A stretch of 64,000 nucleotides of DNA from CAZKXU01 sp964556665 (GCA_964556665.1 CAZKXU010000001.1:1-64000), one strand, 5' to 3'; shown: positions 8,863-17,206, numbered from the stretch's first letter. Numbers and translations are program-made. The notes: a model not told the origin generated them from the letters alone.

Positions 8863-9387
8863 ATGAAATTAATTAAGAGAAAGAAGATCTATAAATCTAA
8901 GGTATTTGAAGTCATAGAGGAGAAATTGGAGTTAGAGAACGGAAAGCAGATCGTACGTGGAACGCTGCTGCACGCGGGCGCTGCTGTGATAGTACCGCAA
9001 GATCGTGACGGCTCATTACTTTTAGTGCGGCAATATAGACGCTCCGTAGATCGTATGCTTTTGGAATTTCCGGCTGGCACACTAGAGCGCGGGGAGAAGC
9101 CGCTTACCTGTGCTAAGCGCGAGCTGATTGAAGAGACTGAACATAGTGCTAAGACATGGAGCTATTTAGGAGTAATTTTTCCAACCCCTGGCTTTTGTGA
9201 TGAGATTCAGCACTGTTACTATGCAAAAAATCTTAAAGCTAAGGCCGGCTTCCTTGATGAAGATGAGATACTTAAAGTTGAGCGGATGAGCGTTAAGGAG
9301 GTAGAACGGGCAATAATCCGTGGTGATATGACCGATGGAAAATCAATCGCAATTTTTGCCAAAGCTAGGTTGAGAGGGTTTCTGTAA
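8863..9387 (+). CDS. NUDIX hydrolase, ADP-ribose pyrophosphatase type
   Basis: Hydrolyses a nucleoside diphosphate linked to another moiety; ADP-ribose/ADP-sugar is the likely substrate. The Nudix box starts at GTLERGE and runs through KRELIEET (about residues 77-97), keeping the metal-binding REL.EE core; the usual Gly after EEx is replaced by Glu. The upstream LLVRQYRRSVDRMLLEFPAG and downstream FPTPGFCDE are the signatures of the ADP-ribose pyrophosphatase subfamily. Its TAA stop is the first arm of the hairpin at 9386-9410. Confidence 0.9.
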   Translation: MKLIKRKKIYKSKVFEVIEEKLELENGKQIVRGTLLHAGAAVIVPQDRDGSLLLVRQYRRSVDRMLLEFPAGTLERGEKPLTCAKRELIEETEHSAKTWSYLGVIFPTPGFCDEIQHCYYAKNLKAKAGFLDEDEILKVERMSVKEVERAIIRGDMTDGKSIAIFAKARLRGFL

Positions 9388-9456
9388 TTTTTGTCCTTCG
9401 GACAAAAATTGTAGGGGCAGCCGGTGGCTGCCCCAGTGAGTGAGCAACGCTCACTC
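9386..9456. repeat. three tandem perfect hairpins
   Basis: Three adjacent inverted repeats fill the gap between two convergent genes: 9386-9410 (11-bp arms around a UUC/UUCG loop), 9414-9434 (GGGGCAGCC and its complement, 3-base loop) and 9438-9456 (GAGTGAGC and complement, 3-base loop). The last one reaches the stop codon of the minus-strand gene. They may end transcription from both sides, although the first has its T-run before rather than after the stem, so it is not a textbook terminator. Confidence 0.7.
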
Positions 9457-10964
9457 TAGAAACAGGAGCTGGTTGATACAGGCACTGAGCTTGATACAAC
9501 ATTATTGTTGCTATCATACTTAGCAGCTAATCTTAGGAGTTGATCGTCACCTGACGTAGAATAACCTAATTCTTTTCTCTTTCGCTTTATAACATCAGAA
9601 ACAAGTGACTTAAATGTTGCAGAATTAGCATTATACTGCGTGATCGTTGAGGTATTACTACTCTGCACACAGAATGAAGTATTGCTACAGCTTTGAACTA
9701 CCTGTGGTAATGACCAAGCTAGATTCCAATTCTCAAGATGGAGTGCATCTGATTGAGCAAGGATTTTCTTCGCATACTTGCGTGTTGATCTGCTATTTGA
9801 AGCCTTGAGGAGTCGTGTTACTGCACGATCAAGAATATGCTTTTGGGCATGACTGCCGCCATCTAAGGCGAAAAGTTGGGCAGTTATGTCGGTACCGGTA
9901 CAGCCTAAGCAGGAGCTGCCATTACCACCACAAACTCCACATCTGTCAGTCTGTATGCCGCTATTGATTATACCGTCGCACCCTATGCACGCATTTGTAC
10001 CGTTACAAACTCCGCAGGAATCAAGCTTTGCTCCGCTATTTGGTACATTATCGCATCCAAGGCATGCGTTCGTGCCGCCGCACACACCGCAAAGATCGAC
10101 CTGTGTGCTGCCATTAACTACACCTTGGCAATCAACGCAGGCATTTGTACCACCGCATACACCGCAAAGATCCAACTTAGCTGTGCCAAACGGAATAGCA
10201 TTGCAATCAACACACTGAACTGTGTTTGAATCGGCAGTTGTACTTACTACCGTCAAGGTCCAGGTAAGGAAGGATTCCACTGCCGGATCGAAGGTTATGC
10301 TGAAAGTTCCACCCCCTTGAACAAAGGTAGTTGGCTGACCACGATCAGCTAAAGCACCGCTGAATGTATTTGCTGGTCCAACCGGGATAAATATGTCGAA
10401 GCTGTTATTATTAGTATAGGTGAAATGCGCTGTTAATGTGCCGATTGTATTATCCGGATTATAATTAATATCTACACAGCTTGTTGATACCGAAAGTGGA
10501 GCACATTGAACTGAGGCGGCAGAAGCTGTTGCGTACATAGGAACGCCAACATGATTAATCTGCCAAACTAAAGTTCCATTATTTGTACAGTCGAAATGCT
10601 CTCTAAATTTGGCCACATGTCCTCCCGGAAAGAAGTCTGAAGGCTGGTTTCGGAGATCTGGATCAGGATCAAAACAGTTTGCTTCCTGTGTAGAACCTGG
10701 AGGGGTCGAGCAGCCTGTTCCTGCTGGGATCGTTATTGGCAGGTTATTATTACTATTATAGCCGAAGAAAGCAGTACATGTATTTGCCTTAAAAGTATTT
10801 ACCATAACGCAGTCTACTGTTGGGGTAATTGGCTGCGGTCCACAGAGAGACGCTGGACTAGTACAGTCCGGTGTCGGAGATGGGGTTGGACCAGGTGTGG
10901 TAGTCGGTTGAGCAGATAGAATGGCGGGGAGTAAGAGAGCTGATAAAACTATATTTTTAAACAT
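9456..10964 (-). CDS. secreted protein with repeated CGVCGG Cys-rich modules
   Basis: Exported protein: signal peptide MFKNIVLSALLLPAILSA, then a Thr/Pro-rich linker (TTTPGPTPSPTPDC), a beta-rich domain with scattered Cys (about residues 45-255), then about five tandem Cys-rich units of about 23-25 residues with the core D-x-CGVCGGTNAC-x-x-C (about 255-360), and a C-terminal helical domain of about 140 residues. The core resembles the CGVCGGD-S-C motif of ADAMTS Cys-rich/spacer regions and of some planctomycete and myxobacterial extracellular proteins. The units are also visible as DNA repeats. Likely disulfide-bonded surface or matrix protein; function unknown. Confidence 0.75.
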   Translation of the reverse strand: MFKNIVLSALLLPAILSAQPTTTPGPTPSPTPDCTSPASLCGPQPITPTVDCVMVNTFKANTCTAFFGYNSNNNLPITIPAGTGCSTPPGSTQEANCFDPDPDLRNQPSDFFPGGHVAKFREHFDCTNNGTLVWQINHVGVPMYATASAASVQCAPLSVSTSCVDINYNPDNTIGTLTAHFTYTNNNSFDIFIPVGPANTFSGALADRGQPTTFVQGGGTFSITFDPAVESFLTWTLTVVSTTADSNTVQCVDCNAIPFGTAKLDLCGVCGGTNACVDCQGVVNGSTQVDLCGVCGGTNACLGCDNVPNSGAKLDSCGVCNGTNACIGCDGIINSGIQTDRCGVCGGNGSSCLGCTGTDITAQLFALDGGSHAQKHILDRAVTRLLKASNSRSTRKYAKKILAQSDALHLENWNLAWSLPQVVQSCSNTSFCVQSSNTSTITQYNANSATFKSLVSDVIKRKRKELGYSTSGDDQLLRLAAKYDSNNNVVSSSVPVSTSSCF

Positions 10965-11081
10965 AATATATATAAAATTAAAAAATTGATTTCACAGAGT
11001 TGGAGGAGTCTACAATGAAATAGAACCTTAATCAAATATATCTTGGGTCGAAAAATAGTAGGTATATAAGGTAGTTAAATA

Positions 11082-11451
11082 GAATTATTCTCCAGAGAAG
11101 CCGATGCGGTTCCGTATTGAACCTTCGGCAAAACCACTATTCCCGGCGGGCACGGATAAACGTGCACCGCCGGGGGGAGTACATCACTGTGGAGTGGGTT
11201 GTCCCACGATGGCGCGCGCGATCTTTCCAATGATCACGGCAGCCCTACGCCTCAACCTCCTGTTCGGCTTCGTCCTGCTTGGCTGAAGGCCGAAATTCTG
11301 AAAGGAAGGTCGCAGCCGAACCCGCAGACAAATCTTACCCTCGTCACCCATACCGCCAACGAGCCCCCAGTGCTCATCCTCCCCTGCGTTCATTCGAACC
11401 TCCCCGTACGCTACCTTTTTGAAGCCACACGGCTCCTCTGGAGAAAAATTC
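11082..11451 (-). ncRNA. candidate structured ncRNA, about 370 nt, type not identified
   Basis: A GC-rich island in an AT-rich 650-bp gap without a convincing gene. Its two ends are complementary over 22 bp with one mismatch and one G-U (11082-11103 with 11430-11451). Inside are strong hairpins: 11142-11174 (13 bp), 11194-11207, 11100-11129, and 11262-11269 pairing with 11314-11321. A near-consensus sigma70 promoter points into it from the right (minus strand). Size and closed-end architecture are like RNase P RNA or tmRNA, but I cannot find the conserved GAGGAAAGUCC / ACAGAA cores of the former nor the tRNA-like ends of the latter. Short ORFs on both strands here are not credible. Confidence 0.6.
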
Positions 11452-11505
11452 TCTCTTCTACTTGCTCGATTTTATAGTGAAAAATCAAAGAACAACTAAG
11501 TTAAT

Positions 11506-11534
11506 ATTATATCAGATTCACTATTCCTTGACAA
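11506..11534 (-). promoter_or_regulatory. sigma70-type promoter for the structured RNA
   Basis: On the minus strand TTGTCA (11534-11529) and a perfect TATAAT (11511-11506) are separated by 17 bp. Transcription would begin near 11499, about 50 bases before the outer stem of the GC-rich element. Confidence 0.6.
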
Positions 11535-11546
11535 ATTCCCGTTTTC

Positions 11547-11576
11547 TTGATTTTGAGGGTACTTTACGCCTAGTAT
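11547..11576 (+). promoter_or_regulatory. possible promoter for the 146-aa hypothetical gene
   Basis: TTGATT (11547-11552), 18-bp spacer, TAGTAT (11571-11576), 37 bases before the ATG. Weaker than the divergent promoter. Confidence 0.3.
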
Positions 11577-11613
11577 TACTATCGGTATCTCATTTTATTC
11601 TAAGGAGTATCTT

Positions 11614-12054
11614 ATGACATCTAAAATTGACCATCATTCCGTTGACATAGTGCTAAAGCTTTACGATCTCCGTCGTGAGCCTGTTATGCGAGCAGCGCGT
11701 AAAAATTTAATGGAACAGTTCTGGCCTAACTCAGTTAAGGAGGTTTTGGCAGTCATGGATTTTACACACCCTTTAAACGAAAGTTTTCGTCAGGTATCAA
11801 GTTACTGGGAGATGGTTTACGGTATCGCCAAAAATGGGGCTATTACTGCTGATTATTTAGCAGAGAGTAATGGAGAAGGGCTTTTCCTGTACGCCAAAAT
11901 TCAACCTTTCCTGGCTGAACTTAGAAAGGAATATTCTCCATTCGCATTTGCAAATGCTGAGTGGATTGTAAATAACTCCGGCGAAGCAAAGAAGCGTTTC
12001 GAGCTTATGAAAGGCCGTATACCGCAGATGATGGAGAAGATGCGCGGGAAATAA
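11614..12054 (+). CDS. conserved hypothetical protein, 146 aa
   Basis: Small soluble, helix-rich protein whose layout (HHSVDIVLKLYDLRREPVMRAAR near the start, then QVSSYWEMVYGIAKNG and NGEGLFLYAKIQPFLAELRKEYSPFAFANAEWIV) I recall from uncharacterised proteins of acidobacterial and deltaproteobacterial genomes; no function is known to me. Start is supported by AAGGAG 7 bases before ATG. It stands alone; downstream lies a palindromic repeat. Confidence 0.7.
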   Translation: MTSKIDHHSVDIVLKLYDLRREPVMRAARKNLMEQFWPNSVKEVLAVMDFTHPLNESFRQVSSYWEMVYGIAKNGAITADYLAESNGEGLFLYAKIQPFLAELRKEYSPFAFANAEWIVNNSGEAKKRFELMKGRIPQMMEKMRGK

Positions 12055-12070
12055 GGTTGCGTAGGTTCCC

Positions 12071-12151
12071 CCTGGGACCGCGGAGCTCCAGCTCCGCTCT
12101 GTATCGGTAGCTATGTAATGTTTTGCGGAGCTGGAGCTCCGCGGTCCCAGG
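12071..12151. repeat. dispersed palindromic element, copy 1 (GAGCTCCAGCTC arms)
   Basis: Perfect arms of 26 bp (12072-12097 and 12125-12150) with ends CCTGGGACCGCGG / CCGCGGTCCCAGG. The arm interior GAGCTCCAGCTC differs from other copies but is mirrored exactly in the opposite arm. Lies between two convergent genes. Confidence 0.85.
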
Positions 12152-12167
12152 TAGGTCCCAGTCAGGG

Positions 12168-13313
12168 TCATCCTAAGATCTTATAATAATACTGCTCGTA
12201 CCTGTCGATCAAAACTTCCTCTCTGAAATTGTCTACCGCTAGTTTTCGTGCGGCTGCTGAAAGTTTTGAATAAAGTGTCTGATTAGAGAGGAGCTCAATT
12301 GCATTGCGTGCCATCTCCTCAACGTCACCAACATCGGATAGAAACCCAACCTCTCCCTGTCGGATCAGCTCCGGGATACCTTGCGCCTTGGAGGCGATTA
12401 CGGGAACGCCTGTACTTAAAGCTTCAAGTGCCGCCAAGCCAAATGATTCGCTTGAACTTGGCAGAATAAAGAGATCACTACATTGCAAAATGTCGGCAAA
12501 AGACTCCTGCTTGCCAAGAAGACAGACCCGCTCCGCTAAGCCTAACTCATGCACTAACTCCTCAACAGCCGAGCGCTCCGGGCCGTCTCCGATTAGAACT
12601 AAGTGAGAAGGGATTTTTTTGTTGACTAGATTAAATATCTTAACGACATCAGTGACCCTTTTAACTGCTCTAAAATTCGAGACATGTGTCAGAATACGCT
12701 CTTTAACAGCGCATCCAAGAGCCGGGTAGATCTCAGCACGGGATTTGTCAGAAGGTTTAAATCGTTCTGTATCTACGAAATTAGGAATGACTTCTATGGG
12801 GAAATCGGTAGGCACATTAAGCTTGTCATAGGTTGCATGGGCTAGATATTTTGAGGGTGCTGTAACACCATCGCTTTGAGTAATAGAAAAACGGGTTATA
12901 GGGAAATAACTCCGGTTCTGACCGACTAGGGTGATATCAGTGCCGTGTAGTGTAGTTATAATTTTTGGGGCAATAGGGCCTAAGACCTGTTTGGCTAGGT
13001 ATGCACTCGTCGCGTGTGGGACAGCATAATGCACATGCAATAGATCAAGTTTCTCGTAGGTTGTAACCTCAACCATTTTAGAAGCAAGACTTAAGGAGTA
13101 GGGCGGATGAATAAAGACCGGATAGGTTTGAAGCTCTACCTCATGGAAAAATATATTCTCTGTAAATCTTTCGAGTCTGCGCGGGACGTCATGACAGATA
13201 AAATGAACTTTATGGCCGCGGCGCGCCATGGCCATGCCGACCTCGGTTGCAATTACTCCTGAACCGCCGAAGGTGGCATAGCAGGTAATGCCGATACGAA
13301 GCTTCGTCTTCAC
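12168..13313 (-). CDS. bshA: N-acetyl-alpha-D-glucosaminyl L-malate synthase BshA
   Basis: First step of bacillithiol synthesis: transfers GlcNAc from UDP-GlcNAc to L-malate. GT4 retaining glycosyltransferase of 381 residues. The BshA hallmark GITCYATFGGSGVIATE is at residues 8-24, LHGTDITLVG follows, and the nucleotide-sugar site appears as ESFGLAALEALSTGVPVIASKAQG-type EX7E with ILPSSSE before it. Last gene of a leftward operon; its start overlaps the bshB1 stop by 4 bp. Confidence 0.93.
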   Translation of the reverse strand: MKTKLRIGITCYATFGGSGVIATEVGMAMARRGHKVHFICHDVPRRLERFTENIFFHEVELQTYPVFIHPPYSLSLASKMVEVTTYEKLDLLHVHYAVPHATSAYLAKQVLGPIAPKIITTLHGTDITLVGQNRSYFPITRFSITQSDGVTAPSKYLAHATYDKLNVPTDFPIEVIPNFVDTERFKPSDKSRAEIYPALGCAVKERILTHVSNFRAVKRVTDVVKIFNLVNKKIPSHLVLIGDGPERSAVEELVHELGLAERVCLLGKQESFADILQCSDLFILPSSSESFGLAALEALSTGVPVIASKAQGIPELIRQGEVGFLSDVGDVEEMARNAIELLSNQTLYSKLSAAARKLAVDNFREEVLIDRYEQYYYKILG

Positions 13314-14089
13314 GCTATCTCCTCAGGATAAACCAAGGCATTTTTACCGGAAAAAGCTGTAAAAATAGGCAGCGGATCATTTAATCCGATTACATTCTTA
13401 ACAACATACGGTTCACCGTGATTAACTCCGATCATCGCTCCAAAATAACGATCCCGTGCATCAATGGTAGAATGCATTAAAGGTGAGGTAAGAAGTGTCT
13501 GTGGTGAATTATCTGTAACAGGTCCTACCTGGCTGTTGTAGGCCTTGATCGAGTCAATTTTTTTACTAACTACATCTGAAATATCGAGTACGAAGCTTGG
13601 ACGCGGCTCATAACGCATCGGGAAATAAATAAGCTGCAAAGTGTTAAAAAAGTTTCCAAGCTTAGGTTCAAACTGACGCAATCCAGCTAAAAATACAGCC
13701 CGTGTCACAAGATTGCTGGCAGCTACATGATCAGGATGACGCTCCTGCCAGAAAGGGGCAACTATGATGCGCGGGCGATGCTTTCGGATCGCAGCAATAA
13801 CAGCATTTAACTGTAGATTGCTTGCATCGCTTGCACCTGAGGCGCTAAGGTGGCAATCTGGGAGCTCCAAGTTCTCACGTACAGTAAGCCCTAAAATCTT
13901 AGTTGCGCTATCAGTCTCCTTTTTACGGGTTTTAACATCCCCTCTAGTGCTCATCTCTGCGCGGGTAAGGTCGACTACTCCGGTTTTATATCCTAAAGCA
14001 GCCATTTTAATGAGCAGGCCGCCGCAGCAGATCTCAACATCATCCGGATGAGCACCAAAAGCTAGGAAATCGAGGGTGAATTCAGACAT
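13310..14089 (-). CDS. bshB1: bacillithiol biosynthesis deacetylase BshB1
   Basis: Zn-dependent LmbE/PIG-L-type deacetylase converting GlcNAc-malate to GlcN-malate, the second bacillithiol step. Metal-site motifs AHPDD (residues 13-17) and HPDH (118-121) are present; the segment ELPDCHLSASGASDASNLQLNAV and the MRYEPRPSFVLDISDV strand are typical of BshB1 rather than of MshB. 259 residues is close to family length. Sits between bshC and bshA on the same strand. Confidence 0.92.
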   Translation of the reverse strand: MSEFTLDFLAFGAHPDDVEICCGGLLIKMAALGYKTGVVDLTRAEMSTRGDVKTRKKETDSATKILGLTVRENLELPDCHLSASGASDASNLQLNAVIAAIRKHRPRIIVAPFWQERHPDHVAASNLVTRAVFLAGLRQFEPKLGNFFNTLQLIYFPMRYEPRPSFVLDISDVVSKKIDSIKAYNSQVGPVTDNSPQTLLTSPLMHSTIDARDRYFGAMIGVNHGEPYVVKNVIGLNDPLPIFTAFSGKNALVYPEEIA

Positions 14090-14105
14090 ATTGAAGCTTT
14101 TTAAT

Positions 14106-14129
14106 TACTGGGGGTCGACGGTCCCAGTA
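14106..14129. repeat. remnant of the dispersed palindromic element
   Basis: TACTGGG and CCCAGTA face each other with only 10 bases between them, as if the interior of a full element had been deleted. It lies in the 71-bp gap inside the bsh operon. Confidence 0.5.
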
Positions 14130-14160
14130 CCCACTTTTTTAAGTACAGATGAGCAGTCTA

Positions 14161-15642
14161 TTATAGAAGTACAATCTCTTGAGCTAGCTCTTTATTTAGA
14201 GTAGCACCAAGTAATCTCCTTTTCAACTCGATACCATATCTTGCCAGATAATAAGGTAATCCCAATATTCTCTCCTGAGGCTCACCATTAGGATATAAAG
14301 CTGTACGAACACGAAAAAGTTTGTCGAACTGTGTTTTTTCACGCACGGTAATGGCTTGTAGGTAGCGTTGATTAAGAGCGGAGAAGATCTCCTTTAGTTT
14401 TATCTCGGTCTTATCAATGTTATTTGCAAGGGAGGAATCTGCACTCAGGTAGTTGGTACGCACAGTTGCAAAAATAGAATCAATCATTTCTGAAAAATCC
14501 TTTTCTATCTGAGTCGGTGATTGGTATTTAGTAGAGAATTTATCAACTAAGATATTTTTTAATTCCTCCTCAGTACGTGAGAGATCTGAAGCAGAGATTC
14601 CTAATTCATCAAGATTCTTTTTGTGCTTAGGTTCAACTAATAGATAGGATGGCCGGGCAACCGGATTTGGTTGAGGCACCTCAAAGTATCTATAGATAGC
14701 TCTAATCTGCTTAAAATAGTTTAGCTCAGCCTGACCTCCTATGTACGATTCTGGTGCAAAGAGATAGTCCTGCACTATCGGACGAAGGAGAGCGCTATTG
14801 CTGAAACGAGTAGGATCGTTTTCCAAGAGCGCTTGCAACTCAGCGGAAGTAACTGTATCTGCAGCACCAATTAAACCCCAATCACTGCCTTTGGCTGTCA
14901 GGCGGTAGCGCGGTCCAGCTGAGCCTTCAGAGTGATAAAAGAAAAGCGGAGAATCCTCGCGGATGTGAACCTGAGGCGCTTCGCCTTGCGATTGAAGGAG
15001 CTCTGATTGGGCTATAAGTGCCGCTGAGATCTCTCTCCAGGAAGCGTATGCACGTTTATATATCGGTGCCATTAATTGGGCAGTGCCAGGAGTGCGTGGG
15101 TTAAAGAGAACTAATCCCTCCTCAGCAAAAAGTGCAGCCATAAAACCGGCAAAAGACTCACTGAAAGTATGATCCTTGGTGTAGTTTGATCTGAAAAGTG
15201 AGGAGATCTGAGGCCAGTATTGGGTTGTGCTATATTGAGCGGAAAGTTTTTCGAAGAGTGTTTCAACCTCTGCTCCAAGTTTAATGTACTCGACAGACAC
15301 CTTATTTTTCGCAATATCAGGTTCTAGCTTTAACTCCACCAGCTCTCCGCTGCTATTTAGGTGAAAGGAGGCAGCTACCTCTTCAAAATCATGATCCTCG
15401 CTCTGCACCCAAAAGAGCGGGACAGCTTTAAAACCTTTCTCACGAAGCTCTCTTGCTCGCTTTATTGCGCCTAACGCTTTATAAAAAGTGAGTAAGGGTC
15501 CGCCAAAAAGGCCGCATTGCTGACCTGTAATTACGATCTTTACAGTGGGATCGGAGAGAAGCTCTAGATTCTCCGATCGAGAAGGACTTTTCACAAATCC
15601 GGAGTTGTACTCTGTGATAATTTTATGTAGTGCTTTGAGCAT
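14161..15642 (-). CDS. bshC: bacillithiol biosynthesis cysteine-adding enzyme BshC
   Basis: Proposed to attach Cys to GlcN-malate, the final bacillithiol step. Recognised from VKIVITGQQCGLFGGPLLTFYKALGAI near the N-terminus (about residues 33-59), FWVQSEDHDFEEVAA, and VQDYLFAPESYIGGQAELNYF in the middle, which are BshC signatures. It is 493 residues, slightly shorter than Bacillus BshC, with a charged helical C-terminal half. Starts a run bshC-bshB1-bshA, 28 bp after the GT2 gene. Confidence 0.9.
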   Translation of the reverse strand: MLKALHKIITEYNSGFVKSPSRSENLELLSDPTVKIVITGQQCGLFGGPLLTFYKALGAIKRARELREKGFKAVPLFWVQSEDHDFEEVAASFHLNSSGELVELKLEPDIAKNKVSVEYIKLGAEVETLFEKLSAQYSTTQYWPQISSLFRSNYTKDHTFSESFAGFMAALFAEEGLVLFNPRTPGTAQLMAPIYKRAYASWREISAALIAQSELLQSQGEAPQVHIREDSPLFFYHSEGSAGPRYRLTAKGSDWGLIGAADTVTSAELQALLENDPTRFSNSALLRPIVQDYLFAPESYIGGQAELNYFKQIRAIYRYFEVPQPNPVARPSYLLVEPKHKKNLDELGISASDLSRTEEELKNILVDKFSTKYQSPTQIEKDFSEMIDSIFATVRTNYLSADSSLANNIDKTEIKLKEIFSALNQRYLQAITVREKTQFDKLFRVRTALYPNGEPQERILGLPYYLARYGIELKRRLLGATLNKELAQEIVLL

Positions 15643-15670
15643 TCAGGATAATACTGTAGCAGAAAACAGG

Positions 15671-16396
15671 TCAGTGCTCAAAATCGTACCAAACCTTATC
15701 TGCTAGTGCCTGATTACGGCCGCGCAGTAAGCTCAATGTCTTCCATGGATGGAGCACGAAATACCAGTCACCGAACCGGTCGAATTTACGACATGAGGTA
15801 GTTATATAGGCTCGAAAAATCATCTGGAATTTTTTATTTATTGTTTTTCCGTATGCTCTTAATCTTTTTGCAAAGTCTATATCCTCTACACTAGCCAAAG
15901 ATTCATCAAATCCGCCGATTGCAAAAAAATCCTCCCTATAACAGAAGAAGAGGCCACAAAATATGCGGTGCCATAGAACGATGGGAAGAAGAATGAGGCC
16001 GCTTGCTAGGATACCGGCGGAGAGTCTTTCAGGGTATATCATAACCCCGCCGCCGATCACGGTATTTGTATTTAGTTCCTCTAAAATTACATCAAAGATA
16101 TTATCTGAAACTACACTGTCGGCATCGACAGTAACGATAATTTTACCGCGAGAGGCTTTCACACCTGCGTTTCGAATCTGAGCTAAATTTTTGCTTTCGT
16201 CATGTACAATAGTGCAATTAAAACTCTCTGCGATCGACTCAGTTTGATCTGTACAACGGTTAATAACTACTATTAATTCTATACTATGTGAATTTGCATG
16301 AGCTGCCTTACGTAGTGCGGATATACATACCGGTAGTAGCTGCTCCTCGTTGCGAGCAGGGATAATTATAGAGAAGAGGGGGGTGTTTGTGCTCAT
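15671..16396 (-). CDS. family 2 glycosyltransferase
   Basis: GT-A fold glycosyltransferase: FSIIIPARNEEQLLPVCISAL at the start, the metal-binding VDADSVV (DXD-type) near residue 115, and the acceptor-side GGFDESLASVEDIDFAKRLRAYG (about 157-179). A short hydrophobic stretch (ILASGLILLPIVLWHRIFCGLF) may bind the membrane. First gene before bshC with a 28-bp gap, so probably cotranscribed, although bacillithiol itself needs no GT2. Sugar and acceptor unknown. Confidence 0.85.
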   Translation of the reverse strand: MSTNTPLFSIIIPARNEEQLLPVCISALRKAAHANSHSIELIVVINRCTDQTESIAESFNCTIVHDESKNLAQIRNAGVKASRGKIIVTVDADSVVSDNIFDVILEELNTNTVIGGGVMIYPERLSAGILASGLILLPIVLWHRIFCGLFFCYREDFFAIGGFDESLASVEDIDFAKRLRAYGKTINKKFQMIFRAYITTSCRKFDRFGDWYFVLHPWKTLSLLRGRNQALADKVWYDFEH

Positions 16397-16440
16397 ATTC
16401 TAATCATCCTAGAAGGAGCAGTATGAACTAGAAATAGGCG

Positions 16441-16527
16441 AAAAATGCCCGAAAACACTTAGCGAAATTGAATTTACGTGTTCACCCACAGGGTGAGCCT
16501 ACCAAAAAAATGTTTTCGGGCATTTTT
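16441..16527. repeat. long-range perfect 17-bp hairpin with inner hairpin
   Basis: AAAAATGCCCGAAAACA (16441-16457) is exactly complementary to 16511-16527; a smaller stem CACCC-ACA-GGGTG (16483-16495) lies in the loop. The right arm ends in a run of T, so it is terminator-like for either strand, yet it lies between two divergently transcribed genes. Confidence 0.75.
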
Positions 16528-16562
16528 TGGCCTAAAAAAAGGCTAGAACTGCACTTTCTAGG

Positions 16563-16598
16563 TGATCCTAAATCCGGCAGCTGCCGGATTTAGGATCA
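16563..16598. repeat. perfect 36-bp palindrome without loop
   Basis: 18-bp arms meeting at CAG|CTG; core CCGGCAGCTGCCGG. It ends 45 bp before the start of the lipoprotein gene, where a promoter or operator would lie. Could be a cruciform, a protein-binding site or a REP-like unit. Confidence 0.75.
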
Positions 16599-16643
16599 TT
16601 GTCAAAAGTAGTAGAATTGATAAGATTCTGAAAGGAGATATCT

Positions 16644-17201
16644 ATGAAAGCCTTATTACTTTTTCTTATTGTAGCGTTAATCGGCTGTGCCGGTATGGAC
16701 GGTGGATCCGGAGGTAACTATGGGAGCGGTTATGGCGGTGGAGGGTACAACAGCCCATATTCATACGGAGGTTATGATGATTACTATTACCGTCGCAGGA
16801 CCGAGAAACTATCACGGGAGCTTGAAGACCTTGAGGATCAGGTAGATGAGCAGAATGAGATGACGGCTAAGGAAAGGGAGGAGGCATTGGCAAGGGAAGC
16901 CGCCTTGCGCGAAGAGCTAGAGAAAGTCAAACAGGAACAGTCAGCCAGAAGGCCGGCCCCTCCACAACGTAGTCGTGATGAAGTAAGACGGGAAAATGAA
17001 CGCTTAAAAGACAAATTAGGTGATATTCGTGAGCGTGAACGAAGAGAAGATGAAAGACAACGTGCTATTCGTGAGCGGGAACGAGCTAAGCATGAGAAAG
17101 AGGAGCAGGAATTAAGGGAAAGGATTAGGAGGCAGAAGGAGAAGTTGAAAGAGGAGCGAGAGGAGGAGCAGAAAAAGAATAAGGGGAAAAAGAAGCACTA
17201 A
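16644..17201 (+). CDS. lipoprotein with Gly/Tyr-rich N-terminus and long charged coiled coil
   Basis: Signal sequence MKALLLFLIVALIGC ends in a good lipobox (LIGC, Cys15). A short Gly/Tyr/Ser-rich flexible part (GGSGGNYGSGYGGGGY) is followed by a continuous, very charged helix (about residues 50-185) with heptad-like Glu/Arg/Lys pattern, a predicted coiled coil or single alpha-helix, ending in KKNKGKKKH. Possibly a periplasm-spanning or surface-anchored structural lipoprotein. Strong SD AAAGGAG before ATG. Not assigned to a family. Confidence 0.75.
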   Translation: MKALLLFLIVALIGCAGMDGGSGGNYGSGYGGGGYNSPYSYGGYDDYYYRRRTEKLSRELEDLEDQVDEQNEMTAKEREEALAREAALREELEKVKQEQSARRPAPPQRSRDEVRRENERLKDKLGDIRERERREDERQRAIRERERAKHEKEEQELRERIRRQKEKLKEEREEEQKKNKGKKKH

Positions 17202-17206
17202 TCTTT

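Noticed and set aside
9386..9410. Intrinsic terminator of the NUDIX gene
   Set aside because: The stem is perfect but the T-run is on the 5' side and A-run on the 3' side for both strands, so it lacks the U-tract of an intrinsic terminator; listed only as a hairpin.
11082..11451. Assignment as RNase P RNA, tmRNA, 6S, SRP RNA or a group II intron domain V
   Set aside because: A short GAGCCGTGTG...CGTACGG stretch resembles domain V and one GGGGAGGA...GGGCTC stretch resembles RNase P, but the universally conserved bases of each class are missing by eye; a covariance search is needed.
11104..11477. Overlapping short ORFs of 60-92 codons on both strands
   Set aside because: They lie in the GC-rich, hairpin-filled RNA candidate, overlap each other in several frames, and have no ribosome-binding sites or recognisable protein character.
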